A stretch of 64,000 bases of DNA from Bog-473 sp963777485 (lineage in GTDB: Bacteria > Actinomycetota > Acidimicrobiia > Acidimicrobiales > RAAP-2), in assembly GCA_963777485.1 (NCBI GenBank), contig CAVZQP010000001.1, positions 62,001-126,000 on the forward strand. Reading direction: 5' to 3'. Shown here piece by piece: positions 40,858-50,709 of this stretch. The position numbers and the translations under genes were made by a program. The notes below the pieces were generated by a model. That model did no database searches and had not been told where the DNA came from. It saw only the letters and a program-made list of their open reading frames with translations. How positions within the stretch are numbered: the stretch's first letter is position 1; the number at the start of each line of letters is the position of its first letter.

Positions 40858-42516
40858 ATGACTGTGTTCAGCCGTCTGGCCGCGCGGCTCGTCAAGCTGC
40901 CGCCACCAGAGACGACGAACGTCTCCGTCGAGCGCGACCTCGCCGCCAAGATGCCCGACGGCACCGTGCTCCTGGCGGACCGGTGGTATCCGACGGACGC
41001 GTCGGGTGGGCGACCGACCGTGTTGATCCGCACGCCGTACGGGCGGACTGTCATGGGTCCACTGGGCCGCCTCTACGCGGAACGCGGCTACCAGGTGGTG
41101 ATCCAGAGTTGCCGCGGCACCTTCGGGTCCGAGGGCGAGCTGGTTCCGGTGCGTCACGAGCAGGCCGATGGCCATGCGACGCTCGAATGGGTGGCGTCCC
41201 AGCCCTGGTTCGACGGTCGGCTGGTCATGTGGGGCGCGAGCTACCTCGGGATGACGCAATGGGCGATTGCGGAGGACCCACCCGCCTTCGTCAAAGCGCT
41301 GAACCTTCAGGTCACCGCGTCGAAGTTCCGCGACGCCATCGTCTACCCGGGCGAGTCCTTCGCGCTCGAGATGGCCCTTTGTTGGCTCTATCAGATGAAG
41401 TACCAAGAATCAGGTCTCGCCACCGTCGTGCGCAAGCAGCTCGGTGCAAACCGCGTCGTCGCGCGCATGGCCGACATGCTGCCGCTCGGCAAGTGCGACA
41501 CCGGGACGCTCGGAGAGGTCTCGCCCGCATTCCAGGACTGGCTCGAGCACAACGTGCCGGGCGATCCGTGGTGGGACGACATGGATTTCGGGCGTCGTCT
41601 CGAAAGAGTGCCACCCTCGAGCTTCGTGGCCGGCTGGTACGACCTCTTCCTGCCGGGGCAGGTCGCCGACTACGAGGCGCTGCGCCACGCCGGCGGCTCG
41701 GCCCGCATCACCATCGGACCCTGGACGCACTCCAGCCCCGGGCTCTTCGGCGAGGGCGTCCGCGACGGGCTCGACTGGTTCAACAAGCAGTTGGGGGAGC
41801 GGCGCGGCAAGGAGCCGCGCGCTCCGGTGCGGGTGTACGTCATGGGTTCGGGGACGTGGCAGGACTTCTCGCTGTGGCCGCCTGCTGGCGAGTCCCAGAA
41901 CTGGTACCTGGGCCGTTGGGGCACTCTCGGCACCGAGCCCCCGGACGCGAGCGGGCACGACCACTACCACTACAACCCGCACGATCCGACGCCGGCGGTG
42001 GGCGGCGCAGGGCTCAACTTCGCTACGGCTGGTCGGAAGGACCAACGCCGGCGGGAGCACCGCCACGACGTCCTCACCTATACGAGCCCCGTCCTCACCG
42101 AAGACCTGACCGTCATCGGGCCGCTCACTGCGACACTCTTCGTGCGTTCGTCACTCGAGCACACCGACTTCTTCGTGCGGTTGTGCGACGTGACGCAGAA
42201 GGGCAAGTCGTTCAACGTGAGCGACGGCATCATCCGCCTGACGCCGGAGTCGGTCGAGAGGGACGGCGACGGCATCATCCGACTCGACATCTCCATGTGG
42301 CCGACGGCCAACACTTTCCGGGCCGGTCACCGGATCCGCCTCCAGGTCTCGAGCGGCGCGCATCCCCTCTATGCGAGGAATGCGGGAACCGGAGAACCCT
42401 TGGCGACCGGGGCCAACCTGCGCTCCGCCGATCAGGAGGTGTTCCACGACGCCGGGCGGCCGTCGTGCATCACCCTGCCCGTCGTGCACCTGATGACGGA
42501 AGGACGGCTCTCGTAA
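40858..42516 (+). CDS. CocE/NonD-family (S15) hydrolase
   Basis: The 552-residue protein has an N-terminal alpha/beta hydrolase domain with nucleophile motif WGASYLGM (Ser near residue 128), and IGPWTHSS for the His. A C-terminal jelly-roll domain (about 390-550, LTVIGPLTATLFVRSS) is characteristic of X-Pro dipeptidyl peptidase/cocaine esterase relatives. It is an ester or amide hydrolase of unknown substrate. No signal peptide. Confidence 0.9.
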   Translation: MTVFSRLAARLVKLPPPETTNVSVERDLAAKMPDGTVLLADRWYPTDASGGRPTVLIRTPYGRTVMGPLGRLYAERGYQVVIQSCRGTFGSEGELVPVRHEQADGHATLEWVASQPWFDGRLVMWGASYLGMTQWAIAEDPPAFVKALNLQVTASKFRDAIVYPGESFALEMALCWLYQMKYQESGLATVVRKQLGANRVVARMADMLPLGKCDTGTLGEVSPAFQDWLEHNVPGDPWWDDMDFGRRLERVPPSSFVAGWYDLFLPGQVADYEALRHAGGSARITIGPWTHSSPGLFGEGVRDGLDWFNKQLGERRGKEPRAPVRVYVMGSGTWQDFSLWPPAGESQNWYLGRWGTLGTEPPDASGHDHYHYNPHDPTPAVGGAGLNFATAGRKDQRRREHRHDVLTYTSPVLTEDLTVIGPLTATLFVRSSLEHTDFFVRLCDVTQKGKSFNVSDGIIRLTPESVERDGDGIIRLDISMWPTANTFRAGHRIRLQVSSGAHPLYARNAGTGEPLATGANLRSADQEVFHDAGRPSCITLPVVHLMTEGRLS

Positions 42517-42551
42517 ATGGGTGCCGAGAAGGCCTCGGCTAGTCTCCGCCC

Positions 42552-43049
42552 ATGACCCAGCCCACCTTCGTGCCGATCGCGGAGGCCGACCAGGTCCGCC
42601 CTGCTCGCCATATGCACGTCCCGGGATCGTGGACCACCTCCCGTCCCGCCGAGCTCACCGTGCCCGAACATCCGCGCGGGCGCGGCATGGGCACACCCGG
42701 TCCCGACTCCGGCTTCGCCATGCGATTGGCACACCGGTTCGAGCACGAAATGAAGTTGGAGGAGGGTGAGACCGAGCACGACGTCGCGCTCGGTGTGGCG
42801 TTGATCGGGTCGAAGCGTGCGGCGCTGTTCGGTCGGGCCCCCTCGGTCTACGACGTGCGCTTCGCCCTGAACCTCTGGGGATTCCTCGACGACGCACCCG
42901 CTGACCTCAAGGCGTTGCGCCGTGCCGCCTTCTCCTCCATCTCCCATGACTACGTCGCTCAGCGCAGCCTGGTCGACTCCATCGACGAGGACGCCCTCCG
43001 CCTGACCCCTGAGGACGCGCGCTTCAAGGGCGGTTCCGTCTCCGCCTAG
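42552..43049 (+). CDS. Conserved-looking hypothetical protein
   Basis: The 165-residue protein is not recognised. The N-terminal half is Pro/His-rich and polar. The centre (about 55-125) is helical with charged residues, and GVALIGSKRAALFGRAPSVYDVRFALNLWGFLDDAP looks like a folded core in pieces. ATG 42552 follows the CocE gene by 35 bases and precedes a hydrolase gene, so it may share their operon. Confidence 0.6.
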   Translation: MTQPTFVPIAEADQVRPARHMHVPGSWTTSRPAELTVPEHPRGRGMGTPGPDSGFAMRLAHRFEHEMKLEEGETEHDVALGVALIGSKRAALFGRAPSVYDVRFALNLWGFLDDAPADLKALRRAAFSSISHDYVAQRSLVDSIDEDALRLTPEDARFKGGSVSA

Positions 43050-43052
43050 TCA

Positions 43053-43937
43053 GTGTGTCCTGTGGCGGCCGTGGACGTACCCCGTGCCATCGACCGGATC
43101 GAAATCGAGGCCGGCGGCTTCACCTTCACTGGACGTGCCTGTGGCCCCCACGAGGGCCGGCGGGTCCTGTGTCTACACGGCTTCCCTCAGACCTCGTGGG
43201 CCTGGCGCGATCAGCTGTGGGCCCTCGGCCACGCCGGCTACCGCGCGGTGGCGCCCGATCAACGCGGCTACTGCAGCGGCGCTCGGCCGGTCGCAACGAG
43301 CGACTACGGCACCGAGCACCTCGTTGGTGACGTGATCGCATTGGCGGACTCGATGGAGATGCAACGTTTCGACCTCGTCGGGCACGACTGGGGCGGCCTC
43401 CTGGGTTGGATCGTGGCGGAGCGGTTCCCTGATCGGCTCCGATCCCTCACCGTCGTCTCCACGCCGTACCCATTGGCGCTGCGGCAAGCGCTGTCGGGGG
43501 GCGACCCCGAGCAAGCGGCCCGCGCGGGCTCGACGGCGTCGCTCCAAGAACAAGACGAACCCGAACGCCTGCTGCTCGGGCCGGAGGGCGACGGCAGCGG
43601 CCTGGTGCGCATGCTGCGTGAAACAGGCCTCGACGACGAGGATGCCGAGATGTATGCCGCTGCGTTGAGCGAGCCCGGCGCGTTGACCGCAGCACTGAAC
43701 TGGTACAGGGCCATGGATCCGAGGGCAGTGGCGGACCTCGAGCTGGTGCGGGTCCCCACGATGTACATCTGGTCGACCGGCGACGCGGCGATCGGCCGCG
43801 TGGCGGCGGAGGACACCCGGGAGCATGTGCAGGGGCCGTACCGGTTCGAAGTGCTCGAGGGTGTGTCGCACTGGGTTCCCGAGACCGCACCGGAGCAGCT
43901 GTCAAGCCTCCTGATTCGGCATCTGGCCTCGACCTGA
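43053..43937 (+). CDS. Alpha/beta hydrolase, epoxide-hydrolase/haloalkane-dehalogenase-like
   Basis: The 294-residue protein has oxyanion motif HGFPQTSWAW, nucleophile elbow GHDWGGLLGW (Asp near residue 110) and a C-terminal VSHWVPE. Asp as nucleophile and the HGFP motif fit epoxide hydrolases. It starts three bases after the previous stop. A GTG at 43062 is an alternative start. Confidence 0.88.
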   Translation: MCPVAAVDVPRAIDRIEIEAGGFTFTGRACGPHEGRRVLCLHGFPQTSWAWRDQLWALGHAGYRAVAPDQRGYCSGARPVATSDYGTEHLVGDVIALADSMEMQRFDLVGHDWGGLLGWIVAERFPDRLRSLTVVSTPYPLALRQALSGGDPEQAARAGSTASLQEQDEPERLLLGPEGDGSGLVRMLRETGLDDEDAEMYAAALSEPGALTAALNWYRAMDPRAVADLELVRVPTMYIWSTGDAAIGRVAAEDTREHVQGPYRFEVLEGVSHWVPETAPEQLSSLLIRHLAST

Positions 43938-43994
43938 CTCCTAATCAGCCTTGGACCGGTCGGTTCGACCGACGGGTCGGCCACCTCTGCGAGA

Positions 43995-45158
43995 ATGACG
44001 CTCGTGAGTGACTCGACCTTCGACCTTACCGACGTCCAGCGTGAGTTCCGCGAGACGCTGCGTAGCTTTTGCGAGAAGAAGGTGGCGCCGCACGCAGCCG
44101 AGGTGGACCGCAACGCGGAGTTCCCGTGGAAGTCGTTCGAGGCGTGCAAGGAGATGGAGCTGCCGGCGCTCGGGATCCCCGAGGCGTACGGAGGTGCGGG
44201 TGCCGACGCGGTGACGCAGGCGATCATGATCGAGGAGCTCGCACGCGTGTGCGGCGCAACGTCGCTCACCATCATCATCTCGAAACTCTCGATGCTGCCG
44301 GTCATGAACTGGGCCAGCGATGAGATCAAGAGGAGTTACCTCCCAAGGATCGCCACCGGAGAGATCCAGGGCAGCTACTGCCTGTCCGAGCCTGACGCCG
44401 GCAGCGACGTGGCCGCCATGCGGGCCCGGGCGGTGCGCGACGGGGATGTCTACGTCCTCAACGGCACCAAGTACTGGATCAGCAACGCCGGGATCTCCGA
44501 CGTCTACGTCGTCTTCGCCAAGACCGACCCCGACGCCGGCGCTCGGGGGGTCACGTGCTTCCTGGTCGACAAGGACTGGGGCATCAAGGTGCCCAAGCAC
44601 GAGGAAAAGCTCGGCATGCGGGGCAGCCCGACGGGCGAGGTCCTGTTGGAGGACGTGCGGGTACCGGTCTCGCACCGCATCGGTGAGGAGGGCCAGGGCT
44701 TCACGATCGCGATGCACACGTTGGACCGGAGCCGGCCCGGTATCGGGGCCCAGGCGGTGGGGCTGGCGCAGGGCGCCATCGACACGGCAGCCGCGTACAT
44801 GAAGCAGCGGCACACGTTCGGAGGTCCCATCGCCGACCTGCAGGGGCTGCGTTTCATGCTGGCCGACATGGCGATGCGCAACGAGGCAGCCCGCGCGCTC
44901 GTCTACCGCGCCTGTGCGATGGTAGACAACGACCCGCACGGCGAGCTGACCAAATTCGGCGCGATGGCCAAGGCATTCGCCTCCGACGCCGCCATGGCGA
45001 TCACGCTCGACGCGATACAGCTTCTCGGCGGCTACGGCTACACGAAAGACTTTCCCGTCGAGCGGATGATGCGCGACGCCAAGGTGACCCAGATCTACGA
45101 AGGGACCAACCAGGTCCAACGCGTCGTCATCGCCCGTGAGACGCTGAAACAGTTCTAG
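43995..45158 (+). CDS. Acyl-CoA dehydrogenase
   Basis: The 387-residue FAD enzyme has the standard three-domain fold. CLSEPDAGSDVAAM is the acyl-CoA/FAD site, RHTFGGPIADLQGLRFMLADM and QLLGGYGYTKDFPVERMMRDAK follow, and catalytic Glu lies in IYEGTNQVQR. It resembles short/branched-chain acyl-CoA dehydrogenases. The thiolase gene downstream and the enoyl-CoA hydratase gene beyond point to beta-oxidation-type catabolism. Confidence 0.92.
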   Translation: MTLVSDSTFDLTDVQREFRETLRSFCEKKVAPHAAEVDRNAEFPWKSFEACKEMELPALGIPEAYGGAGADAVTQAIMIEELARVCGATSLTIIISKLSMLPVMNWASDEIKRSYLPRIATGEIQGSYCLSEPDAGSDVAAMRARAVRDGDVYVLNGTKYWISNAGISDVYVVFAKTDPDAGARGVTCFLVDKDWGIKVPKHEEKLGMRGSPTGEVLLEDVRVPVSHRIGEEGQGFTIAMHTLDRSRPGIGAQAVGLAQGAIDTAAAYMKQRHTFGGPIADLQGLRFMLADMAMRNEAARALVYRACAMVDNDPHGELTKFGAMAKAFASDAAMAITLDAIQLLGGYGYTKDFPVERMMRDAKVTQIYEGTNQVQRVVIARETLKQF

Positions 45159-45223
45159 GGGTCCGGCGGAGTTGGCGCCCGGCGACCAGGCCCAGGCAGA
45201 CTTCGGGGGGCCGGTGCTAAAGT

Positions 45224-45237
45224 TAGAACAGGTTCTA
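45224..45237. promoter_or_regulatory. KstR-like operator upstream of the thiolase gene
   Basis: TAGAAC-AG-GTTCTA is a perfect 6-bp inverted repeat with a 2-base spacer, fitting the AACnnGTT core that KstR-type TetR regulators recognise in mycobacterial sterol/lipid catabolism. It lies 59 bases before the thiolase start. A matching site occurs at 54103-54116. Confidence 0.65.
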
Positions 45238-45296
45238 GATTTCGCCCAAGCAGGGCAGCCGGCCCGAGGCCGGGAATCGCAGGAGGAAGGTCCGTC

Positions 45297-46472
45297 ATGG
45301 CGCAGCCGGTAATCATCGAGGCGGTCCGTACGCCCATCGGGAAGCGCAACGGGTGGCTGGCGGGTCTGCGGGCGGCCGACATCCTCGGCGCCGCACAGAC
45401 CGAGGTCGTCAAGCGTGCCGGCATCGACCCCGCATCGGTCGGCCAGGTGTTCGGCGGGTGCGTGACGCAGGCGGGCGAGCAGGGCTTCAACGTGACGCGC
45501 ACGTCGTGGCTGCTGGCCGGGCTGCCCTACGACGTGGCGGCGACGACGATGGACTGCCAGTGCGGGTCGTCGCAGCAGGCCAACCACATGGCCAACAACC
45601 TCATCGCCGCCGGCGGGGCCGACACGACCATCGGGTGCGGCGTGGAGACGATGAGCCGTATCCCGCTCGGTGCGAACGCGTCGGCGCCCGGCGTCGGGCG
45701 GGCCATGCCCGAGGACTTGCCCTACGACATGCCGAGCCAGTTCGAGGCAGCGGAGCGCATCGCCAAGAAGCACGGCATCAGCCGCGAGGACGTCGACGCG
45801 TTCGGGCTGGCGTCTCAGGAGAAGGCGGCGCGTGCCGTGGCCGAAGACCGCTTCGCCCGCGAGATCTTCGCCATCGAGGCGCCGATCGTGGGTGAGGAGG
45901 GGCCGAGGGGCGAGCACAACGGCGAGAAGATGATCGTCAGCAAGGACCAGGGGCCGCGTGACACGACACTCGAGGGTCTGGCCAAGCTGAAGCCGGTGCT
46001 GCCCGAGGGCATTCACACCGCGGGGACGTCGTCGCAGATCTCCGACGGGGCGGCTGCGGTGCTGTGGATGTCCGAGGAGCGGGCCAAGGCCGAGGGCTTC
46101 AAGCCGCGGGCCCGGATCGTGTCGCAGGTGCTCGCCGGGTCCGATCCCTACTACCACCTCGACGGCCCGATCGTCGCGACGGAGAAGGTGCTGGCGAAGG
46201 CGGGCATGACGATGAAGGACATAGACCTCTACGAGGTGAACGAGGCCTTCGCGTCCATCGTGCTGAGTTGGGCCAAGGTGCACGGCGCGGACATGGACAA
46301 GCTGAACGTGAACGGCGGGGCGATCGCGTTGGGGCACCCCGTCGGCGCGACCGGGGCCCGGTTGATCACCACGATCTTGCACGAGCTCGAGCGGACCGAC
46401 TCGACCTACGGGTTGGTGTCGATGTGCTGCGGGGGCGCGGTGGCGACGGGCACGATCATCGAGCGCTTGTAA
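45297..46472 (+). CDS. Acetyl-CoA acetyltransferase (thiolase, FadA5-like)
   Basis: The 391-residue thiolase carries nucleophile Cys89 in DCQCGSSQQA, HPVGATGAR with the catalytic His, and CCGGAVATG with the second Cys. The DCQCGS-type active site is shared with the steroid thiolase FadA5, so degradative cleavage of a bulky 3-ketoacyl-CoA is possible; a simple acetoacetyl-CoA thiolase is the alternative. AGGAGGAAGG precedes ATG 45297. A KstR-like site lies upstream. Confidence 0.9.
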   Translation: MAQPVIIEAVRTPIGKRNGWLAGLRAADILGAAQTEVVKRAGIDPASVGQVFGGCVTQAGEQGFNVTRTSWLLAGLPYDVAATTMDCQCGSSQQANHMANNLIAAGGADTTIGCGVETMSRIPLGANASAPGVGRAMPEDLPYDMPSQFEAAERIAKKHGISREDVDAFGLASQEKAARAVAEDRFAREIFAIEAPIVGEEGPRGEHNGEKMIVSKDQGPRDTTLEGLAKLKPVLPEGIHTAGTSSQISDGAAAVLWMSEERAKAEGFKPRARIVSQVLAGSDPYYHLDGPIVATEKVLAKAGMTMKDIDLYEVNEAFASIVLSWAKVHGADMDKLNVNGGAIALGHPVGATGARLITTILHELERTDSTYGLVSMCCGGAVATGTIIERL

Positions 46473-46567
46473 GGCGGGCGGGCTCGCCGTTGTCCGGCGG
46501 GCTGCGTGGTTTCGTTTTTCGCAGCAGTACGGCAATCCCGGACCGGCGCCTACCTCTGGAGGGGACC

Positions 46568-47368
46568 GTGGCAGACATTTCCACCGAGCACCTGACGTTC
46601 GAGCGCGACGGCGCGACGGCGATCGTCACCATGAACCGCCCGGAGGCGAAGAACGCGCTGAGCCTGCCGATGCTCGTCGGCATGAAGGACGCCTGGGAGG
46701 AGATCGACGGCAACGACGACATCCGCTGCGCCATCCTCACCGGCGCGGGCGGCACGTTCTGCGCCGGCATGGACCTCAAGGCCATGGGCGGCAGCGACGC
46801 CGAGAAGTACCGGGCACGGATGGCCGAGGATCCCGACCTGCACTGGAAGGCCCTGCTGCGCCACTACGACGTGAAGAAGCCGTTGATCGCCGCCGTCGAG
46901 GGATGGGCCGTCGCGGGCGGGACCGAGATTCTGCAGGCGACCCACGTCCGCGTGGCCGGCTCGAGCGCGGTGTTCGGCATCTTCGAGGCGAAGCGCGGCT
47001 TGTTCCCCCTGGGCGGCTCGACGGTGCGCCTGCGCCGCCAGATCCCCTACACCGTGGCCATGGAACTGCTTCTGACGGCGCGTGAGGTGCCGGCGGAGGA
47101 GGCGCTGCGCATCGGGCTGATCGGCCACGTGGTGCCGGAGGGAATGGCGTTGGAGAAGGCCTTGGAGATCGCCGCCGTCATCGGGGCGAACGGGCCGCTC
47201 GCGGTTGAGGCGATATTGCAGAGCGTGCGCGAGACGGAGGGAATGTCCGAGGTTGACGGCCTGGCCCGCGAGCTCGAAATCGGCTGGCCCGTCTTCTCCT
47301 CGAACGACGCGGCGGAGGGCCAGAAGGCCTTCGCCGAGAAGCGGCCGCCGAACTACACGCGCACATGA
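46568..47368 (+). CDS. Enoyl-CoA hydratase/isomerase (crotonase family)
   Basis: The 266-residue crotonase has the oxyanion-hole segments AGGTFCAGMDLKAM and VEGWAVAGGTEIL. The second catalytic Glu position appears as FEAKRGLFPLGGS, as in many actinobacterial EchA paralogues. GTG 46568 has TGGAGGGG upstream. It probably hydrates an enoyl-CoA from the adjacent acyl-CoA dehydrogenase. Four-base overlap with the thioesterase gene. Confidence 0.88.
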   Translation: MADISTEHLTFERDGATAIVTMNRPEAKNALSLPMLVGMKDAWEEIDGNDDIRCAILTGAGGTFCAGMDLKAMGGSDAEKYRARMAEDPDLHWKALLRHYDVKKPLIAAVEGWAVAGGTEILQATHVRVAGSSAVFGIFEAKRGLFPLGGSTVRLRRQIPYTVAMELLLTAREVPAEEALRIGLIGHVVPEGMALEKALEIAAVIGANGPLAVEAILQSVRETEGMSEVDGLARELEIGWPVFSSNDAAEGQKAFAEKRPPNYTRT

Positions 47369-48204
47369 GCGGCGAAGAGTCGGGTTCCGCGCGTCGCGCC
47401 TTCGCCGGGGGCGAGAACCTCGACCCGGGCCCTGGCGAGGGTCATCCCGGCGTCGACGGCGAACCCACTTCCGCCGCGGTTGATCTGCCCATCAACGAGG
47501 TGGCTGCGGCACTCCGTCGCATCGGTGCGGTGACCATCGGCCAGCCGCTCGAGGACGACGTCCTCGGTGCGGCGGGTGCGCGACTGGGGGAGGTGGCGGA
47601 TCAGCTCGAGGCCGCCGCCGCAGCCTCGAAGCGGAACCGCAGGACACCGGGACAGGCCGGCTTCCCCGGCGTCCATCCCCAGGACCACTTCCCGACAAGC
47701 CCGATGATCGGTTTCGCCAACCCGATTTCGCCGCCGGTCGAGGTATGGGCGGTGCAAGGGGAAGACGGCCAGCGCGAGATCCGCGGCCGTGTGACGTTCG
47801 ACTACCCCTTCGAGGGCCCGCCGACGTGTGTGCACGGGGGCGTCATCGCGGAGCTGTTCGACGAGTTGCTCGGGTTGTCCAACATCCTTGCGGGCAAGGG
47901 CGCCATGACCGGGACGCTGACGATCCGTTACCGGCGCCCGACGCCGTTGCTGGCGCCGCTCGAGGTGGCGGCGCGCCACACAGGGCAGGAGGGCCGCAAG
48001 GTCTTCGCGTGGGGCGGTCTCTACCACGAGGGCGAACTCACGGCCGAGGCGGAGGGTGTCTTCATCCTTGTAGAGTTCGGCCGGATGCTCGACATCGTGT
48101 CCGGGAACGCGCACGGTGCGCACAGTGCGGAAGGGCCCCTTGTCGACGCGGACTGGCAGCGCATGATGGGTGCGCGCGAGCGACGGAAGGGTGCAGCGCC
48201 CTAG
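47365..48204 (+). CDS. Hot-dog-fold thioesterase (PaaI-like)
   Basis: The 279-residue protein has an N-terminal polar region and helix (about 35-110) and a C-terminal hot-dog domain with FEGPPTCVHGGVIAELFDELLGL and MTGTLTIRYRRPTPLLAPLEV. It probably hydrolyses acyl-CoA. The N-terminal 100 residues are longer than usual and unassigned. It is translationally coupled to the crotonase gene. Confidence 0.83.
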   Translation: MSGEESGSARRAFAGGENLDPGPGEGHPGVDGEPTSAAVDLPINEVAAALRRIGAVTIGQPLEDDVLGAAGARLGEVADQLEAAAAASKRNRRTPGQAGFPGVHPQDHFPTSPMIGFANPISPPVEVWAVQGEDGQREIRGRVTFDYPFEGPPTCVHGGVIAELFDELLGLSNILAGKGAMTGTLTIRYRRPTPLLAPLEVAARHTGQEGRKVFAWGGLYHEGELTAEAEGVFILVEFGRMLDIVSGNAHGAHSAEGPLVDADWQRMMGARERRKGAAP

Positions 48205-48340
48205 GCCTCGCCCATCAGGCCGGCTCGGGTCAGGGGCAGCTGCTTTCGGTAAACCGCCGACGATCCGGTGTCACGGCATCCGGCTCGTCACATATAGATC
48301 TCGGCCCGTTACCGGCCGCTGCGTATGCGATGCTCTCGCC

Positions 48341-48916
48341 GTGACAAGAGGGAGGCTCGAGGCCTTCACCGATGCCGTCATCGCCATCGTCATGACCATC
48401 ATGGTGTTGGATCTCCGCCCACCAGCCGGCCACGGCTTCGGAGATCTGAAGCATGTTCTGCCAAGACTGCTGGTTTACGCCTTGAGCTTCACGTTCCTGG
48501 CCATCTACTGGAACAACCATCACCATCTGATGCACCTCGTCGAGAGGATCGATGGTCGGGTGCTCTGGGCAAACATGGGACTGTTGTTTGCCCTCTCATT
48601 GACGCCCGCGGCCACGGCGTGGTGGGGTGGGCACACCAGGGACACCGCCCCGGTAGTCGTGTACGGCCTGGTACTCCTTCTTTCGGCGATCGCCTACTTC
48701 CTGCTCACTCGCGCGCTGTTGGCACTGCACCCGGCGGATTCTCGATTGGCCAAAGCGATCGGGAGTGACCGCAAAGGGCGTCTTTCCGCGATCGCCTACG
48801 TGGTGGGAATCGTTGTCGCCTTCTTCGAACCATGGGTAGCCATTGCGATCTACATCGGAGTAGCTGTCGTCTGGTTGGTGCCGGACAGGCGGATCACGCG
48901 GGTCATCGAAGGTTGA
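48341..48916 (+). CDS. TMEM175-family potassium channel (DUF1211)
   Basis: The 191-residue protein starts at GTG 48341: VTRGRLEAFTDAVIAIVMTIMVLDL carries the RxxxFxDAxxAI signature of prokaryotic TMEM175 channels (FSD motif variant FTD). Six membrane segments are visible, and YWNNHHHLMH follows TM2, as usual. It would form a K+ leak channel. No ribosome-binding site is obvious for the GTG start. Confidence 0.83.
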   Translation: MTRGRLEAFTDAVIAIVMTIMVLDLRPPAGHGFGDLKHVLPRLLVYALSFTFLAIYWNNHHHLMHLVERIDGRVLWANMGLLFALSLTPAATAWWGGHTRDTAPVVVYGLVLLLSAIAYFLLTRALLALHPADSRLAKAIGSDRKGRLSAIAYVVGIVVAFFEPWVAIAIYIGVAVVWLVPDRRITRVIEG

Positions 48917-49027
48917 GGCAGGCCCGAACGACGACGTCATGATCTGGTGGGCTTTGTCGCGCTCCCAACCCGACGTCATGAGGCAGGCAGCCCCGCCACG
49001 TGCTTGCGAAACGGTCGCCAGAAGCGG

Positions 49028-50209
49028 TTAGCCCAAACGGTAGAGCTTCACGCCGTTTTCGCCGAGGATCTTGCGGCGCGACTCCGGACGAAGCGTCGCC
49101 ATGGCCTCGTGTACGTGTTCGAGGGGCTTCGGCCAGAGGGCGGTCGGATGGGGAAAGTCGGTCTCAAAGAGGATGTTGTCTTCGCCGACCTTGTCGACCA
49201 GCTGCTGGAGATGGCCGCGCCCGGTCTCGAACCACATGGTGGCGAACCAGTTCGACTTGAAGTACTCCGAAGGACTCTTCCCGAGCTCGGCTGCCTGCGC
49301 AGGAGCGTTCTCGGGCAATTCCCAGTCCATTGTCTCGAGGATGAAGGGCACCCATCCGATCCCGCTCTCGACGGAGACCATCTTGAGCTTGGGGAAACGG
49401 TCGAACAGCCCTGAGAACACGGTGTTGATCACCACGCGGGCGTTCCCGATGAACAGCATCGAACCGCCGATGGCAGGCTTGACGAACTCGTCCTGAGACT
49501 CCCAGAAATACTGGCCGTAGAAGTTCATTGCGGTGAGGCTCGCCCCGATGTGGAAGTGGACCGGCAGCTCGAGGTCGGCGCAGACCTCCCAGAGGGGATC
49601 CCAGGCTCTGCTGGCCAGGTCCGGGGCCCCCAAGTCCTGGGGGTCCGAGGTCATGTTGATCCCCCGCAGTCCGAGGCTCCCGATTCGCTGGGCCTCGCGG
49701 ACACATTCATCGACGTCCCAAGCGGGCAGGATGGGCATGGGCAGCAAGCGGTTGTTCGTGCGCTCTTGGATCTCTGCCCGGGTGTCGTTGAAGATCTCAA
49801 CACAGATTCGACGCAGGCCGAGGTCCTTCACCTCGCCCAGAGTCTGGCCTCCCAGCCCGAGCGCGTTGGGATACAGGACTTGATGTTGGATGCCCATGTC
49901 ATCGAGTACCTCGAGGCGGGCGTCGACGTCCCACGCGGCAACGTGCGCACGTTCGAAATCCCACTCGATCATCGATTCCAGGAAGGGGTGCTTCACGCCT
50001 TGACGGTCGATGGTGCTTCCGCCTCCGGCCTTCCCCACGGGCGTGCCCTCGATGACCCACTGGCGCTCCCCGTCTACCTCCTCGACATGCAGGATCTCAT
50101 CCCTGTATGCCGCCGGGGCTCGCTTCGTCCAAAGGTCCTGTACGTCGGTGAAATGCGAATCGGCGTCCAGGACAGCAAATCCCTCAGGCACCTCTGCGGC
50201 GAGAGTCAT
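49028..50209 (-). CDS. Amidohydrolase_2 (ACMSD-like) family protein
   Basis: The 393-residue TIM-barrel metal-dependent hydrolase/decarboxylase has an N-terminal LDADSHFTD (metal ligands), LPVHFHIGASLT (His), and FETDFPHPTALW with the catalytic Asp near the C-terminus. The family includes ACMS and gamma-resorcylate decarboxylases and many actinobacterial catabolic hydrolases of unknown substrate. ATG 50209 follows GGAGGA. It stands alone. Confidence 0.87.
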   Translation of the reverse strand: MTLAAEVPEGFAVLDADSHFTDVQDLWTKRAPAAYRDEILHVEEVDGERQWVIEGTPVGKAGGGSTIDRQGVKHPFLESMIEWDFERAHVAAWDVDARLEVLDDMGIQHQVLYPNALGLGGQTLGEVKDLGLRRICVEIFNDTRAEIQERTNNRLLPMPILPAWDVDECVREAQRIGSLGLRGINMTSDPQDLGAPDLASRAWDPLWEVCADLELPVHFHIGASLTAMNFYGQYFWESQDEFVKPAIGGSMLFIGNARVVINTVFSGLFDRFPKLKMVSVESGIGWVPFILETMDWELPENAPAQAAELGKSPSEYFKSNWFATMWFETGRGHLQQLVDKVGEDNILFETDFPHPTALWPKPLEHVHEAMATLRPESRRKILGENGVKLYRLG

Positions 50210-50709
50210 TGGATCCGTCCTCCTCCTCGAGTGAGCGCCCACGGGGCCACGCACACTCTGACGTTGAGGCTACCCCGGCGCTCACCCGCACTCGTCGTGC
50301 CACGGTTCGTGAAAGCACGGCCGGGTCCGCCAAACCGAGGATTGCTTCCCGGACTGCTTTCAACCAGCGGCGGTTCACCTCGTGAGAGGCGTCGGGGGAC
50401 TTCCTGCCGAGAAGTCTCGGCCGTCGACCTTGCTACGGCTACTCGCGATCCAGCCGTCTCGGGATGGGGACGACCCGCTGCGCGCCGGCCTCGTTTTCTC
50501 GTTCTTTCCTTGGGTATCCCCAATTGCGTGACCGTTCCCCAGGACCCGACGCCGATTGAGGCCGAACCCGAGCCGCACCCTCCCTCCCCGGTACCGGAGC
50601 CCGAACCCATGCTTCGTTGAGCAGAGGCCTTTCGGGGGTCCGTACGGCTTCATGCGATGCACAGACCTTGGACGAAGGCCGGCGACCGCTGTGGCCTCCC
50701 ATTTGACTG
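50210..50709. other. 500-base gap without a convincing gene
   Basis: It lies between the amidohydrolase start and the methyltransferase stop, so it probably holds the amidohydrolase promoter. The short frames have Arg/Ser-rich translations. One, at 50528-50620 (plus), encodes a Pro/Glu-rich 30-mer without a ribosome-binding site. No terminator with a T run was seen. Confidence 0.4.

Noticed and set aside
43941..46535. 864-codon frame antisense to acyl-CoA dehydrogenase and thiolase
   Set aside because: No domain, extreme Arg/His content, entirely opposite two well-supported genes.
50528..50620. 30-residue Pro/Glu-rich ORF (VTVPQDPTPIEAEPEP...)
   Set aside because: Looks orderly but has no ribosome-binding site, no promoter and no family; more likely a chance repeat in a gap.
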